Of a stretch of 64,000 nt of DNA, positions 17,511 through 25,708 are shown piece after piece. Each line of letters opens with the position of its first letter. Positions within the stretch are counted from its first letter, which is position 1. The DNA comes from Peptococcaceae bacterium BICA1-7. GTDB taxonomy: Bacteria; Bacillota; Desulfotomaculia; Desulfotomaculales; Desulfocucumaceae. The DNA lies in contig JUEB01000021.1 in NCBI GenBank assembly GCA_000802095.1, positions 35,115 to 99,114 of the forward strand, given 5' to 3'. The position numbers and the translations under genes are program-made. The notes under the pieces are model-generated. The model made no database searches, was not told the DNA's origin, and saw only the letters and a program-made list of their open reading frames with translations.

Positions 17511-17558
17511 CCTGGCCCCGTTGTATAATATTATATCTTTTTCAACGGGGCCAGGCAA
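17511..17558 (-). promoter_or_regulatory. cbiQ promoter overlapped by a 13-bp perfect inverted repeat
   Basis: On the - strand, TTGCCT (17558-17553) and TATAAT (17535-17530) are separated by 17 bp, a near-consensus sigma-A promoter. A perfect 13-bp inverted repeat (17543-17555 and 17511-17523, 19-bp spacer) has one arm over the -35 region and the other near +1, flanking the -10. This is a repressor-operator layout. The transcript would have a leader of about 160 nt. Confidence 0.7.
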
Positions 17559-17590
17559 TAAAAAATTTTTTGCTGTTTTATTTACATATA

Positions 17591-17619
17591 TTGACTGCAC
17601 CAAAAATAAGATTTATAAT
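17591..17619 (+). promoter_or_regulatory. tetR promoter
   Basis: TTGACT (17591-17596) and TATAAT (17614-17619) are 17 bp apart, near consensus. Just downstream at about 17625-17642 lies a small inverted repeat (ATGTA...TACAT), a plausible autoregulatory TetR operator. Confidence 0.75.
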
Positions 17620-17676
17620 TAACTATGTACAATTTTATACATCGTATAATTTTAGACCATGTAAAGGATGATGACA

Positions 17677-18297
17677 ATGACCTCCGGCGGTGATCGCAGC
17701 CAGACCAGATGGGACAGAAAAAAAGAGCTGACCAGGACAAAAATTATAGATATCACCATTAGTTTAATTGAAAAGCAGGGGTTCGAACAAACGTCCATGG
17801 AGCAAATTGCCGAGGAGGCCGATTTGGCCAAGGGAACCCTTTATAACTATTTCCCCAATAAAGGTGCGGTTTTAGCAGCCTATGCCCAAAGAACCGTCCA
17901 TAACTACGAGCCGGTGTGGCAGAAAATAATCGACAGTAATCCGGATACCCGCTCCAGGTTTGAGGCACTTTTGGAATTCTGCTATGAGTGGCTCCTGCAT
18001 AACAAGAATTCATTCAAAATATACCTGATCAGCCGCCTTCATGATAAGGTCAGTTTATGGTCAGACCCCGAGGATCAGAGAAGCGGGATACAGGGAGTAT
18101 ACGAAAGTATTATCCGCCGGGGGCAGGAAGAGGGTGAAATACGGAAAGACATTACCGCAGAAGCAATGGCAGCACTGTTTCATTCCAACATGGCTGCAGT
18201 AATTATGGGCTGGCTAATGCAGGGAGAATCATTCCCTATCCGGCTTGCCCTGACTAACACCATAGATCTTTTTCTCAGCGGGTCTTTAAAAAGATAG
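17677..18297 (+). CDS. TetR/AcrR-family transcriptional repressor
   Basis: The N-terminal helix-turn-helix is typical: TRTKIIDITISLIEKQGFEQ, then TSMEQIAEEADLAKGTLYNYFPNKGAVL. The C-terminal ligand domain is variable and contains no recognisable pocket motif. ATGs at 17668, 17671 and 17677 are in frame. AAAGG at 17663-17667 abuts the first two, so 17677 is preferred. It lies 27 bp before the PPDK/PEP-synthase-type gene and surely shares its transcript. It probably represses the pair in response to a drug-like ligand. Confidence 0.92.
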   Translation: MTSGGDRSQTRWDRKKELTRTKIIDITISLIEKQGFEQTSMEQIAEEADLAKGTLYNYFPNKGAVLAAYAQRTVHNYEPVWQKIIDSNPDTRSRFEALLEFCYEWLLHNKNSFKIYLISRLHDKVSLWSDPEDQRSGIQGVYESIIRRGQEEGEIRKDITAEAMAALFHSNMAAVIMGWLMQGESFPIRLALTNTIDLFLSGSLKR

Positions 18298-18324
18298 CCA
18301 TATCAAATCCTGGGAGGGGAAAAT

Positions 18325-20985
18325 ATGGTAAACCGTGAAAGAAGTTTTTTTTTAAGCTGGGAAGACGCCTTCCTGGCTGGACCCGGTGTGGCCGGGGGCA
18401 AGGGTTGGAACCTGGGGAGACTGGATCGCTACGGGTTTAACGTCCCGGTGGGAGGTGTCCTGACCTCCGGCGCTTTTGGTGAATTTATTGAGACCAACAG
18501 GCTGCAGGGGGAATTGGAGGCTTTATCCCGGGCGATAACTGCCGATCAGGAGATAGGCCCTGATACTTCCCTGATGCTGGAAAACTTAAGGGAAAGGATA
18601 AAAAATGGGTTCATCCCTTCCTCTGTGGAGGAGGATCTGACCCGGGGCCTGTCGGAACTGGGCCTCACTGAATGTCCGGTGGCAGTGCGTTCCTCGGCCT
18701 CGTCTGAAGACTCGGAAAAGGCATCCTTCGCCGGCATTCACGACTCCTTCCTCAATGTCATTGGCCTGGTCAACATACTGGAGGCGGTTAAGGGCTGCTT
18801 CGCCTCCTTGTGGTCAACCAGGGCGGTAGCCTACCGGAGAAAAATGAATATAGAAGATAAAGAAGTCCTCCCGGCTGTGGTTATAATGGAAATGGTAAAT
18901 GCCCGGGCAGCAGGCATTGGTTTTAGCTGTAACCCTGGGTCCGGCAGGGAGGACCATATTGTTATAAACGCCAACTACGGACTGGGGGAATCGGTGGTTG
19001 GGGGACAGGCAAACCCTGATCAGTACATACTGGACAGAACCTCTGTGCTGCCGAAAATATTGGAGAAATCCATAGGCAGCAAAAAAGTGGTAACCGTACC
19101 GGCCCCTAGCGGAGGGACCCTGATATTAACCGAAGGTGAGCTTAATCCTGAAAAATGCTCGGGCCAGGTACTGCCGGACGATGATATTGTCAGGCTGGGA
19201 ATGATCATATTAAGAGTATATGATTCCCTCGGAGAATATGAAAGGCACCAGGATGTTGAGTGGGCCTTTGATAATGAAAAGTTTTTTATTGTCCAGGCCA
19301 GGCCGGTCACGTCACTTCCCAGATATACCTACCCGGAAATAAGGGACCAGCCGGAGATTTGGTCCAATTCCAATTTAAGAGACGCAGTACCCATGGTGCT
19401 TTCCACAATACTTAACAGGATCAACTGTGATATCATAAATGCAATGATTTCAGCTCCCGGCAGGAACATCAACTACCCGGTTCTACCGGGACTGCAGTAT
19501 ACCAAATCTTTCAGGGGAAGGCTCTATCTGAACATCTCCGCGCTACAGTGGGAGTTATACGATATGCTCAACATGACGCCAGGGGAAACTAACAATCATC
19601 TCGGTGGACACCAGCCGGAAATAACCATAAAAGAAAGAAAGTACGGGCCAAGAGAAAAGTGGAAGATATTCACCAGAAAAATATACCAATTTTTATTGAC
19701 ATTGCATACTGACAGAAAAGCAGAGGTTTTTTTTTCAGAAATGAGAGAAGTATACGAGTTTTATAACCGTAAATTTTTGAACTCTTTAACTGATGATGAA
19801 ATTATCGGCATCATAAATGATGTATGCATCGAATTTCTTAAATACGCTCCTCTAATGTCTGTATTTAATCTGGTGGCAGGAATTTCTTTGTCTGTGCTGA
19901 CAAAGCTTATTGATAAGTATTTCCCCGGGGAGGGCAACGCTCTGGCCAATGCCCTGCTGGCGGGAAGGGGCGCAATCACCAGTGCCGACCAGGGATACCG
20001 GCTGATTGAAATGGCCGAGGCTGCGGAAAACGACCAGGAGGCCCGGCTATTCTTAGAAAGTAACTTTTCGTTAATGAATTCAATATTAAGCGATAGCTCA
20101 CTTTTTAAGAAAAAGTTCAAAAGCTTTTTAGAGGAATTTGGGCATCGGGGTATTTACGAGTCAGATGTAATAAATCCCCGCTGGAATGAAGACCCCGTCT
20201 ACCTGCTAAGTAACGTTAAGGAAATGATGGGAAGGATAAGCACAGCTGACTTTAGAGCCAGGCAGAAGGAAACAAGAGAAAATGCCTGGCAGTTGATAAA
20301 TAATAGATGTCCCGCCCTCCGGCGGCTTGCCGTCAAGTGGTGGGTACGACAGACAGTTATTAAAAGTGGAAAAAAAGAAATGGCAAGGTCGGAAGTAGTA
20401 CGGTTTCTAACTTTATTTAGGGCAGTCTGCCTGGAGGTGGGCAGAAAGTTTACCCAAAGAGGAATTATTGACTGCCGGGAGGATGTATTCCACATTGCCC
20501 TATCGGATATGACACTAATTTTGGCCGGGCACTGGAGCGGCCAGGGGCTTAAAAATTTGGTGTCTGACAGGAAAGATAGAAGAAAGGAACTGGAGTCCCT
20601 CTCTCCGCCGGACCTAATTGTAGACGAGGTAATACATCACACAGCCCCTGTCTTAAACAAAACTTCAAGAAACTCACTGAATGGGCTGGGTGTAGCCGCC
20701 GGAAAGGCCTCCGGAAAGTCAAGAATAATCATGCACCCCAGTGAAGGACAGAAACTGGGGCATGGGGAGATACTTGTTGCCCCCTCCACCGACCCCGGCT
20801 GGACTCCTCTATTTTTAAAGGCAGCAGGCATAGTGATGGAAACCGGAGGTTTCCTTTCCCACGGGGCCATCGTGGCCCGGGAGTATGGCATACCGGCGGT
20901 GGTCAATATACCGGGTGTTTTGAGGGCAGTGCCCGACGGGAGTGAAATTACCGTAGACGGTGATGGTGGCAAAGTTATTATTTAA
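18325..20985 (+). CDS. Rifampicin phosphotransferase / PEP synthase-type enzyme
   Basis: The 886-residue protein has an N-terminal ATP-grasp domain (PPDK_N, residues 1-330; VRSSASSEDS at 121-130, GLGESVVGGQANPD further on). A long middle domain (about 345-760) follows, and then a C-terminal swivelling phosphohistidine domain with GGFLSHGAIVAREYGIPAV, catalytic His846. It ends 40 residues after that His, with no PEP-binding TIM barrel. This order matches rifampicin phosphotransferase (ATP, substrate, His domains; about 867 residues, His near 825) rather than true PEP synthase or PPDK. The middle domain decides the substrate, and I cannot tell rifamycin from another acceptor. The upstream tetR supports a drug- or metabolite-induced role. 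Confidence 0.85.
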   Translation: MVNRERSFFLSWEDAFLAGPGVAGGKGWNLGRLDRYGFNVPVGGVLTSGAFGEFIETNRLQGELEALSRAITADQEIGPDTSLMLENLRERIKNGFIPSSVEEDLTRGLSELGLTECPVAVRSSASSEDSEKASFAGIHDSFLNVIGLVNILEAVKGCFASLWSTRAVAYRRKMNIEDKEVLPAVVIMEMVNARAAGIGFSCNPGSGREDHIVINANYGLGESVVGGQANPDQYILDRTSVLPKILEKSIGSKKVVTVPAPSGGTLILTEGELNPEKCSGQVLPDDDIVRLGMIILRVYDSLGEYERHQDVEWAFDNEKFFIVQARPVTSLPRYTYPEIRDQPEIWSNSNLRDAVPMVLSTILNRINCDIINAMISAPGRNINYPVLPGLQYTKSFRGRLYLNISALQWELYDMLNMTPGETNNHLGGHQPEITIKERKYGPREKWKIFTRKIYQFLLTLHTDRKAEVFFSEMREVYEFYNRKFLNSLTDDEIIGIINDVCIEFLKYAPLMSVFNLVAGISLSVLTKLIDKYFPGEGNALANALLAGRGAITSADQGYRLIEMAEAAENDQEARLFLESNFSLMNSILSDSSLFKKKFKSFLEEFGHRGIYESDVINPRWNEDPVYLLSNVKEMMGRISTADFRARQKETRENAWQLINNRCPALRRLAVKWWVRQTVIKSGKKEMARSEVVRFLTLFRAVCLEVGRKFTQRGIIDCREDVFHIALSDMTLILAGHWSGQGLKNLVSDRKDRRKELESLSPPDLIVDEVIHHTAPVLNKTSRNSLNGLGVAAGKASGKSRIIMHPSEGQKLGHGEILVAPSTDPGWTPLFLKAAGIVMETGGFLSHGAIVAREYGIPAVVNIPGVLRAVPDGSEITVDGDGGKVII

Positions 20986-21009
20986 AAATCATTTAATCCA
21001 GTCTATTGA

Positions 21010-21038
21010 AAAGGATTAGGCCATCTGCCTAATCCTTT
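21010..21038. terminator. Terminator shared by convergent genes
   Basis: A 12-bp perfect stem (21010-21021 with 21027-21038) with a 5-nt loop lies between the phosphotransferase gene and rsgI. Its right arm covers the last codons of rsgI. Confidence 0.8.
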
Positions 21039-22267
21039 GACTTATCCTTGCCACTACCACCTTTATCGCTTCCACCCCTGTCAGAGCCTCCCTTTCCGTC
21101 AGCTCCGCCATTACCCCCGGAAACGGCGCTGCCGGAGGAGTCATGACCTTTGTCACTGCTCCCCCGGTTTCCTCCGGTATCTTTATCTCCCTGCCCGTTC
21201 TTATTCCCTCCGGACATATCCTTTCCCTTATCCTGTTTATCTCCTGAATTTCCCTTCCGGGAACCGCCTCCGCTGCCATACCGGGAGTCCTGCCTATCCT
21301 CTCCTGCTTCCCGACTATACCCGCCGGAGTTATTGTCTTTTCCTTTATCCCGGTCCGGCAGGCTGGTTTTATTATTCCCTCCCACCGGTTTGACCCCGCC
21401 GCCGGGCTTCTCTGCACTTCCGTCCGGCCTGCTGTCCGGCTTTTTGCTTTTTCCGTATTCACCCATATTTTCAGCTGCCCCCGGGAGCTGGTATTGATCC
21501 CTGATTCTATCTTTCCAATGGCCCGGTGGACTCTTTTCTATCTCACTTACCTTTATCCTCTGTTCCTTTTCTATCAGGCGTATACTTTTATTTTTAAAGT
21601 CACCAGGACTGACGTCAGCGCCCTTCTCCCGGGCACTAAGGTACAGCATATACCTCCCGGTGGACATCCCTGCCTTTCCGGCCTCTTCCCTGACCTCCGG
21701 CGGCGCTTCCAGAACGGCCACCTCGGCCTGTATATTTTTACCTTGCAAAGAAGCGTCAATAGACTCCCTTACCATTGCCTCAATTACCGGGGCATCTGTT
21801 TTGCTTTCAGGAACCACCGAAGACATAACCACATTTTCTTCCCCGGGCAGTATATATTTTTTATCCAGGGCCGCCAAGACAAGGTCCTCCACCGCCTCCC
21901 GGATATCCTTACCCTCCAAGTCCATTCCGTCTACAAGATTTTTTCCGTCATCATTTAAGGGATTCACCCCCCGCACTACGCTGTTTTTGTCCAGAGCCAT
22001 CTCCACCGAGGGGTTTATATCCAGGCAAACATAAGCGGCCACCGCCGGCAGCGTCCAGAATTTCCACAGACCCGCGGTAAAGATAATAAACGCCAGACAG
22101 GCCGCCGCCAGGGCATACCTGTATAATCCCGGTCTGCTTTCCGGCAGCATTATCTCCTGCCCGGCCCTGAAATTTCCACTCATCCTTAGTTTCCGGAAGT
22201 CCCCTCCGGAAGTAATCACGGTGCAGTATTTCTTATTCACTTCCAGAATAATGGCTTTTTGACTCAC
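21029..22267 (-). CDS. rsgI: RsgI-type anti-sigma-I factor with disordered extracellular tail
   Basis: The cytoplasmic RsgI_N domain (residues 1-48) binds SigI. One membrane segment follows (about 50-72), then an extracytoplasmic domain starting YVCLDINPSVEMALD. Its Asn-Pro pair (85-86) matches the autoproteolysis site described for Clostridium RsgI proteins. Residues ~270-412 are a Gly/Ser/Lys/Asp-rich, low-complexity, highly charged region with no folded carbohydrate-binding domain, unlike cellulosome RsgIs. It is 3 bp downstream of sigI, the usual sigI-rsgI operon. It should hold SigI at the membrane until an outside signal triggers regulated proteolysis. Confidence 0.9.
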   Translation of the reverse strand: MSQKAIILEVNKKYCTVITSGGDFRKLRMSGNFRAGQEIMLPESRPGLYRYALAAACLAFIIFTAGLWKFWTLPAVAAYVCLDINPSVEMALDKNSVVRGVNPLNDDGKNLVDGMDLEGKDIREAVEDLVLAALDKKYILPGEENVVMSSVVPESKTDAPVIEAMVRESIDASLQGKNIQAEVAVLEAPPEVREEAGKAGMSTGRYMLYLSAREKGADVSPGDFKNKSIRLIEKEQRIKVSEIEKSPPGHWKDRIRDQYQLPGAAENMGEYGKSKKPDSRPDGSAEKPGGGVKPVGGNNKTSLPDRDKGKDNNSGGYSREAGEDRQDSRYGSGGGSRKGNSGDKQDKGKDMSGGNKNGQGDKDTGGNRGSSDKGHDSSGSAVSGGNGGADGKGGSDRGGSDKGGSGKDKSKD

Positions 22268-22270
22268 CTG

Positions 22271-22999
22271 TTAGGACTCCTTTCCCGGCAGCCTGATGAA
22301 TGAGCACAGATACAGGAATTCTTCACAATACCGCCATATAATAGAGGTGGCAATTATATATTTCCTGCCCCTCTCAATAATCTTTATATTTACCTCCGCC
22401 TGGCGTGTGAGGGCCAGAACAGGCACCTTTCCGGTATTCATCAGCTGTGCGAAAAGCTGCTCATCGACGGCCAGCACACGGGCCACTCTCAGCAGTGTTG
22501 CCCGGGCATCCCTGTGCCTGGGAGAGCACCTTACCAGGTCATCAAAAGTTATTCCAAACTGGCCGATAACCTTTTTATATTCAGAAATTTCTTCTTCCCT
22601 TTCCCTGGCCGACTCCTGGTCAATATAAATTTCCCAGGCCCTGGACAGCTCAAGGGCTGACAGGTCACGACCCTCGGTATCGTCCAGGGATCCCCCGCCG
22701 GCGGCTGTGTGCCGGGACTGTTTTCTGGTATAATCCATCAGCCTGCTCTTTATAATGAGCCTGGCAAAAGCAGGAAAGGGAACTCCCCTTTGCTCATCAT
22801 ATCGGTCAATGGCCTCATTAAAGGCTAACAGGCCTATGCTCAACTCGTCATCCCGGCCCCACTCCAGGCCCCGGCCGCAATATTTACTGGCCGCACGGGC
22901 TATAAATGGACTGAATTCGGCAATAAGGTCCTCCCTGGACTGGCAGTTCCCGCTCCGAATTGAAGCCAGCATATTTTCTAAAATGTTTTCCGGAAGCAC
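22271..22999 (-). CDS. sigI: RNA polymerase sigma-I factor
   Basis: SigI is a divergent sigma-70 relative with region 2 (IARAASKYCGRG...DELSIGLLAFNEAIDRYD, then FPAFARLIIKSRLMDYTRKQ) and a C-terminal region 4-like helix set. The end carries the SigI hallmark ERGRKYIIATSIIW. It directs heat, wall-stress or substrate-sensing regulons in Firmicutes. Length is 242. The stop is 3 bp from rsgI. SigI genes are usually autoregulated; the promoter would lie in 23000-23090, but I did not identify a SigI consensus there. Confidence 0.92.
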   Translation of the reverse strand: MLPENILENMLASIRSGNCQSREDLIAEFSPFIARAASKYCGRGLEWGRDDELSIGLLAFNEAIDRYDEQRGVPFPAFARLIIKSRLMDYTRKQSRHTAAGGGSLDDTEGRDLSALELSRAWEIYIDQESAREREEEISEYKKVIGQFGITFDDLVRCSPRHRDARATLLRVARVLAVDEQLFAQLMNTGKVPVLALTRQAEVNIKIIERGRKYIIATSIIWRYCEEFLYLCSFIRLPGKES

Positions 23000-23100
23000 C
23001 TTTTCACTTCCCTTCGGCCCCGCCTGCCCCTTAGGTGCCCCCGCCTTAAATTCTTATACGGAAGCGCACTGTGTTTTATGGGGACTTACAAAAATATAAA

Positions 23101-23125
23101 AACAGGGGCTATATCCCTGTTTTTT
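23101..23125. terminator. Bidirectional hairpin terminator
   Basis: A 7-bp stem (23101-23107 with 23115-23121) is flanked by A on one side and T on the other. On the - strand it lies 42 bp after the CDF gene and ahead of sigI, so it separates these transcripts. Confidence 0.75.
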
Positions 23126-23166
23126 CGACAAATATTCCAGTCATCCTCCTTTTTTGGAAAATACCA

Positions 23167-24129
23167 TCAAAACTTTTGTCTGTCGTATGGAGGTTTGGCG
23201 CTGCATACACCGGAATCTCCTCCTTGCAGGGATTGTTCTATGCCGCAGGTACAGCATTCCCCGCTTATAGGCCGGCAGGGCTCTGGGTGGATTAATACGC
23301 TCACCCCGGGAAGCCTGCTGGATATGTCCTTTTCAATGGCGTCGCAGAGCTGATGGGTCCGTGCTATAACCTGGTCCCTGGGTACAACCAGGTGCAGGTC
23401 AACATGACAGTCCCGGCCTGACCTGCGGCTCCTCAAAGCGTGATACTGCACGTACTCCTCCCCGTACCGGGCAAGCACTTCCTTTATAATTTCCTCCTCC
23501 GCGCCGGAAAGCTTCACATCCACTATTCCCCCTGCCGACTTCTTAAGGTGACCGTATCCCTCATACAGAAGTACCACAGCCACCAGCAGAGTCAATACCG
23601 CATCGATAACAGCCAGCCCGGTGAGCCTCATGGCGGCCAGTCCCAGGCAGATGACCAGGGAGGAGCTGGCGTTGACCAGCAGGTGCCTGCAGTCCTCCCG
23701 CAAAGCTGGCGAGGCACTCCTCCGGTAAGCCCCGGCCAGCATGGCTGATACCGGAAAGCTTACCAGGGCGGACACTCCCATCACTGCTATGCCCAGATCA
23801 GTACGCAGTACAGCCAGACCGGGTGATAGAATTCCCCGCACCCCGAAATTTATTATTACACCGGCCGCAATTAGAATAAGGGCCGCCTCAATAAGGGCTG
23901 CCAGATTTTCATATTTTCCATGGCCGTAATGGTGGTCTTCATCGGCAGGCTTGCTTGATTGGCTGACTGATGAGTAGGCCAGCACAGAGGCCAGTAGATC
24001 AAGTCCCGAGTGTATGCCGCTGGCAAATACACTGGCCGACCCCATGGCTGTGCCGGCTACAATTTTGCCCAGCGCCAGGGCGGCGCTGGTAATGACTGAA
24101 ATGCCGGCAATATTTATCTTCTGATCCAT
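23167..24129 (-). CDS. Cation diffusion facilitator transporter with altered metal site
   Basis: This is a CDF-family metal/H+ antiporter with six membrane segments and a C-terminal cytoplasmic domain. The TM2 metal motif HxxxD is intact (H40, D44). In TM5 the usual HxxxD reads H149-LLV-N153, so the second Asp is Asn; this position helps set metal choice in CDFs. The TM3-proximal DHHYGHGKYE motif is complete. The tail adds a Cys-rich segment (ECCTCG, about 287-292) not common in the family. It probably exports Zn, Mn, Fe or Co. It is a single gene. Confidence 0.9.
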   Translation of the reverse strand: MDQKINIAGISVITSAALALGKIVAGTAMGSASVFASGIHSGLDLLASVLAYSSVSQSSKPADEDHHYGHGKYENLAALIEAALILIAAGVIINFGVRGILSPGLAVLRTDLGIAVMGVSALVSFPVSAMLAGAYRRSASPALREDCRHLLVNASSSLVICLGLAAMRLTGLAVIDAVLTLLVAVVLLYEGYGHLKKSAGGIVDVKLSGAEEEIIKEVLARYGEEYVQYHALRSRRSGRDCHVDLHLVVPRDQVIARTHQLCDAIEKDISSRLPGVSVLIHPEPCRPISGECCTCGIEQSLQGGDSGVCSAKPPYDRQKF

Positions 24130-24254
24130 GACCCCACCTCTTTCGCCGTTTTAATACGGCCAGAGCAGCACACATTTTCTGCGCTTAATACTTTATAACA
24201 TGTAGAATCTGTCCTGATCAAGAAAAGAATTATAAGCTATATATAACAGATAGG

Positions 24255-24433
24255 CTTTTGGGTAATACCTCCGGTCAGGAGACAGAATACAGGAGACAGG
24301 AGTTTCACAGACGGTACAGAAGTTTTTATAGCCCCTAATAGAGCCTTTTTACCTTATAAGGAATGCCCAAACCATTCTGGCTCCTGTCTCCTGACTTCTG
24401 TCTCCCGACCGCAGAGGTTTTTCAGTATGAGCA
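24255..24433. repeat. Complete heptad fold-back element
   Basis: The left arm (about 24262-24303) is a tandem of GGAGACA / GAATACA / GGAGACA 7-mers after GGTAATACCTCCGGTCA. The right arm (about 24376-24415) is the inverse, CTCCTGT / CTCCTGA / CTTCTGT / CTCCCGA, ending CCGCAGAGG...CAGTATGAGCATT. A 70-bp centre includes TTATAAGGAATGCCC. The whole folds back on itself. It ends at the stop codon of the yteA-like gene. Confidence 0.8.
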
Positions 24434-25141
24434 TTATTCAGGATTTTGCTGAAAGCCAACGTCTATAGCCTCCCGGGGTGAATCCTCATCGTCAGTGCTC
24501 CGGAAATTCTGGTAGATGACTCCATCCTCTCCCACCTCGTAAGGTATATTATCAATCCTTTCCACCGACCCCCTCCGGTCTTCTTCCTCAAGCTCACCCC
24601 CGCCGTAGTACGATCCGGCCTGGGACCTTACCGCGTGCTCATTCCAGCGGGAAACCTCCTGAAAGGAATCCTCCCAATCGAATTCCACATTATTTAATTC
24701 ATCTATAAAAGGTCTGGCCCATATATCCTCCAGCACCTCTTCCTCCACCGGCCTGTTTTCTGTCCTGGGCACCATTTCATCACCCTTTTTGCAGTCCAGG
24801 CAAAGGGTGGTGTAAGGCACAGCCTCCAGCCTTTTTAGAGAAATTTCCTTCCCGCACACATCGCACCGGCCATAATCACCCCTCTCCATCTTTTCCAGGG
24901 CATCGTCGATGGCGCTGACCATGTGCAGCGAGTCCTCCCGGAGGCAAAAGTCCTTGCTGCGCTCAAATACCTCACTGCCCACATCCCCCGGGTGATTGTC
25001 ATAAAGAGAAAGCTCGCCTATGGAGTCTCTTAAGGGCTCGTGCAGCCCTCCCTGGTCTATTCCTTTAATTCTGTCCATAATATGTTCTTTTTCATCCAAA
25101 AGCCTTTGCTTTAATTCCTGTTTCTTATCTTCTGACAGCAT
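24434..25141 (-). CDS. yteA: YteA/DksA-TraR-type zinc-finger protein
   Basis: The protein has an N-terminal coiled helical part (ELKQRLLDEKEHIMDRI), the conserved ELSLYDNHPGD block of YteA proteins, and a DksA/TraR C4 zinc finger with Cys93, Cys96, Cys114 and Cys117. The acidic C-terminal half (about 140-235) includes the YteA-type VGFQQ end. YteA is associated with sporulation in Bacillus; a DksA-like contact with RNA polymerase is possible but unproven. The gene lies 27 bp after a DUF5665 gene on the same strand. Confidence 0.88.
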   Translation of the reverse strand: MLSEDKKQELKQRLLDEKEHIMDRIKGIDQGGLHEPLRDSIGELSLYDNHPGDVGSEVFERSKDFCLREDSLHMVSAIDDALEKMERGDYGRCDVCGKEISLKRLEAVPYTTLCLDCKKGDEMVPRTENRPVEEEVLEDIWARPFIDELNNVEFDWEDSFQEVSRWNEHAVRSQAGSYYGGGELEEEDRRGSVERIDNIPYEVGEDGVIYQNFRSTDDEDSPREAIDVGFQQNPE

Positions 25142-25168
25142 CTGCTACCTCCGGGGAGCATATTTTGA

Positions 25169-25477
25169 TCAATATGTTTTTGCTTTTAGCTGCTGCTGGA
25201 CAATTTCTACAATGTCGGCTATTATGCCGCCTATCACGGGAATGTTTAAGGCCACCAGCTTTTGCATAAAAATTAAGGCCAGGGCGCCCAGTATGGCGAA
25301 GCCTATAGCTATTCCCAGTCCCCGGGCTATACCTGATATAAGATTAATCCACAGGAGACGCCAGGGGCTGTTTAATAGATTTACGTACTCCGCCAGCTTC
25401 ATTTTTTCCATGTTCATGGAAAGCTCGGCAACTTTTCTGCGCAGCGCATCCATCAATTCTTCCTCACGGTTATCCAA
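25169..25477 (-). CDS. DUF5665-type membrane protein
   Basis: This 102-residue protein has an amphipathic N-terminal half (EEELMDALRRKVAELSMNMEKMKLAEYV, residues 5-32), then SPWRLLWINLISGIARGLG and two C-terminal membrane segments. This is the layout of the DUF5665 family common in Clostridia. The function is unknown. It is the first gene of a two-gene unit with yteA. Confidence 0.75.
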   Translation of the reverse strand: MDNREEELMDALRRKVAELSMNMEKMKLAEYVNLLNSPWRLLWINLISGIARGLGIAIGFAILGALALIFMQKLVALNIPVIGGIIADIVEIVQQQLKAKTY

Positions 25478-25554
25478 AACCAGACCTCCTGAAACCTATT
25501 TTTCCACAATTACAGCAAAAAAAACGTAAAACTTATTCATGACTGACGACTTTT

Positions 25555-25708
25555 AGGGACAGCTATCAGCTATCAGCCGTCAGCAGTCAGTAATCACATT
25601 ACCCACGGCTCATGGCTGACAGCTAAAAAAGATGCCGCCGGTACTCCGGCGGCATCTATCTGCTTTTTCTGAAAGCTGATAACTGATGGCTGATGGCTGA
25701 CAGCTATA
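25555..25708. repeat. Second-type heptad arrays around a terminator
   Basis: From 25560 runs a 7-bp-period array (AGCTATC, AGCTATC, AGCCGTC, AGCAGTC, AGTAATC), and at 25674-25707 its inverse (GCTGATA, ACTGATG, GCTGATG, GCTGACA). They flank the secF terminator hairpin symmetrically. The 7-mers differ from the ATTCTGA/CTCCTGT family, but the plan is the same. Confidence 0.75.
25631..25656 (-). terminator. Terminator of the secDF transcript
   Basis: An 11-bp perfect GC-rich stem (25631-25641 with 25646-25656) with a 4-nt loop is followed, on the - strand, by TTTTTT. It ends the long - strand block after secF. Confidence 0.9.

Noticed and set aside
17358..17530. Cobalamin or nickel/cobalt riboswitch in the cbiQ leader
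   Set aside because: The leader is AT-rich and lacks the B12-box and the NiCo four-way-junction pattern; the promoter-overlapping inverted repeat explains regulation better.
17418..17603. 61-residue - strand ORF upstream of cbiQ
   Set aside because: It covers the promoter and inverted repeat and has no ribosome site; it reads like chance translation of regulatory DNA.
21037..21497. Pro/Ser/Leu-rich + strand ORFs opposite rsgI
   Set aside because: They are the antisense of the Gly/Ser/Lys/Asp-rich RsgI tail and have no start context.
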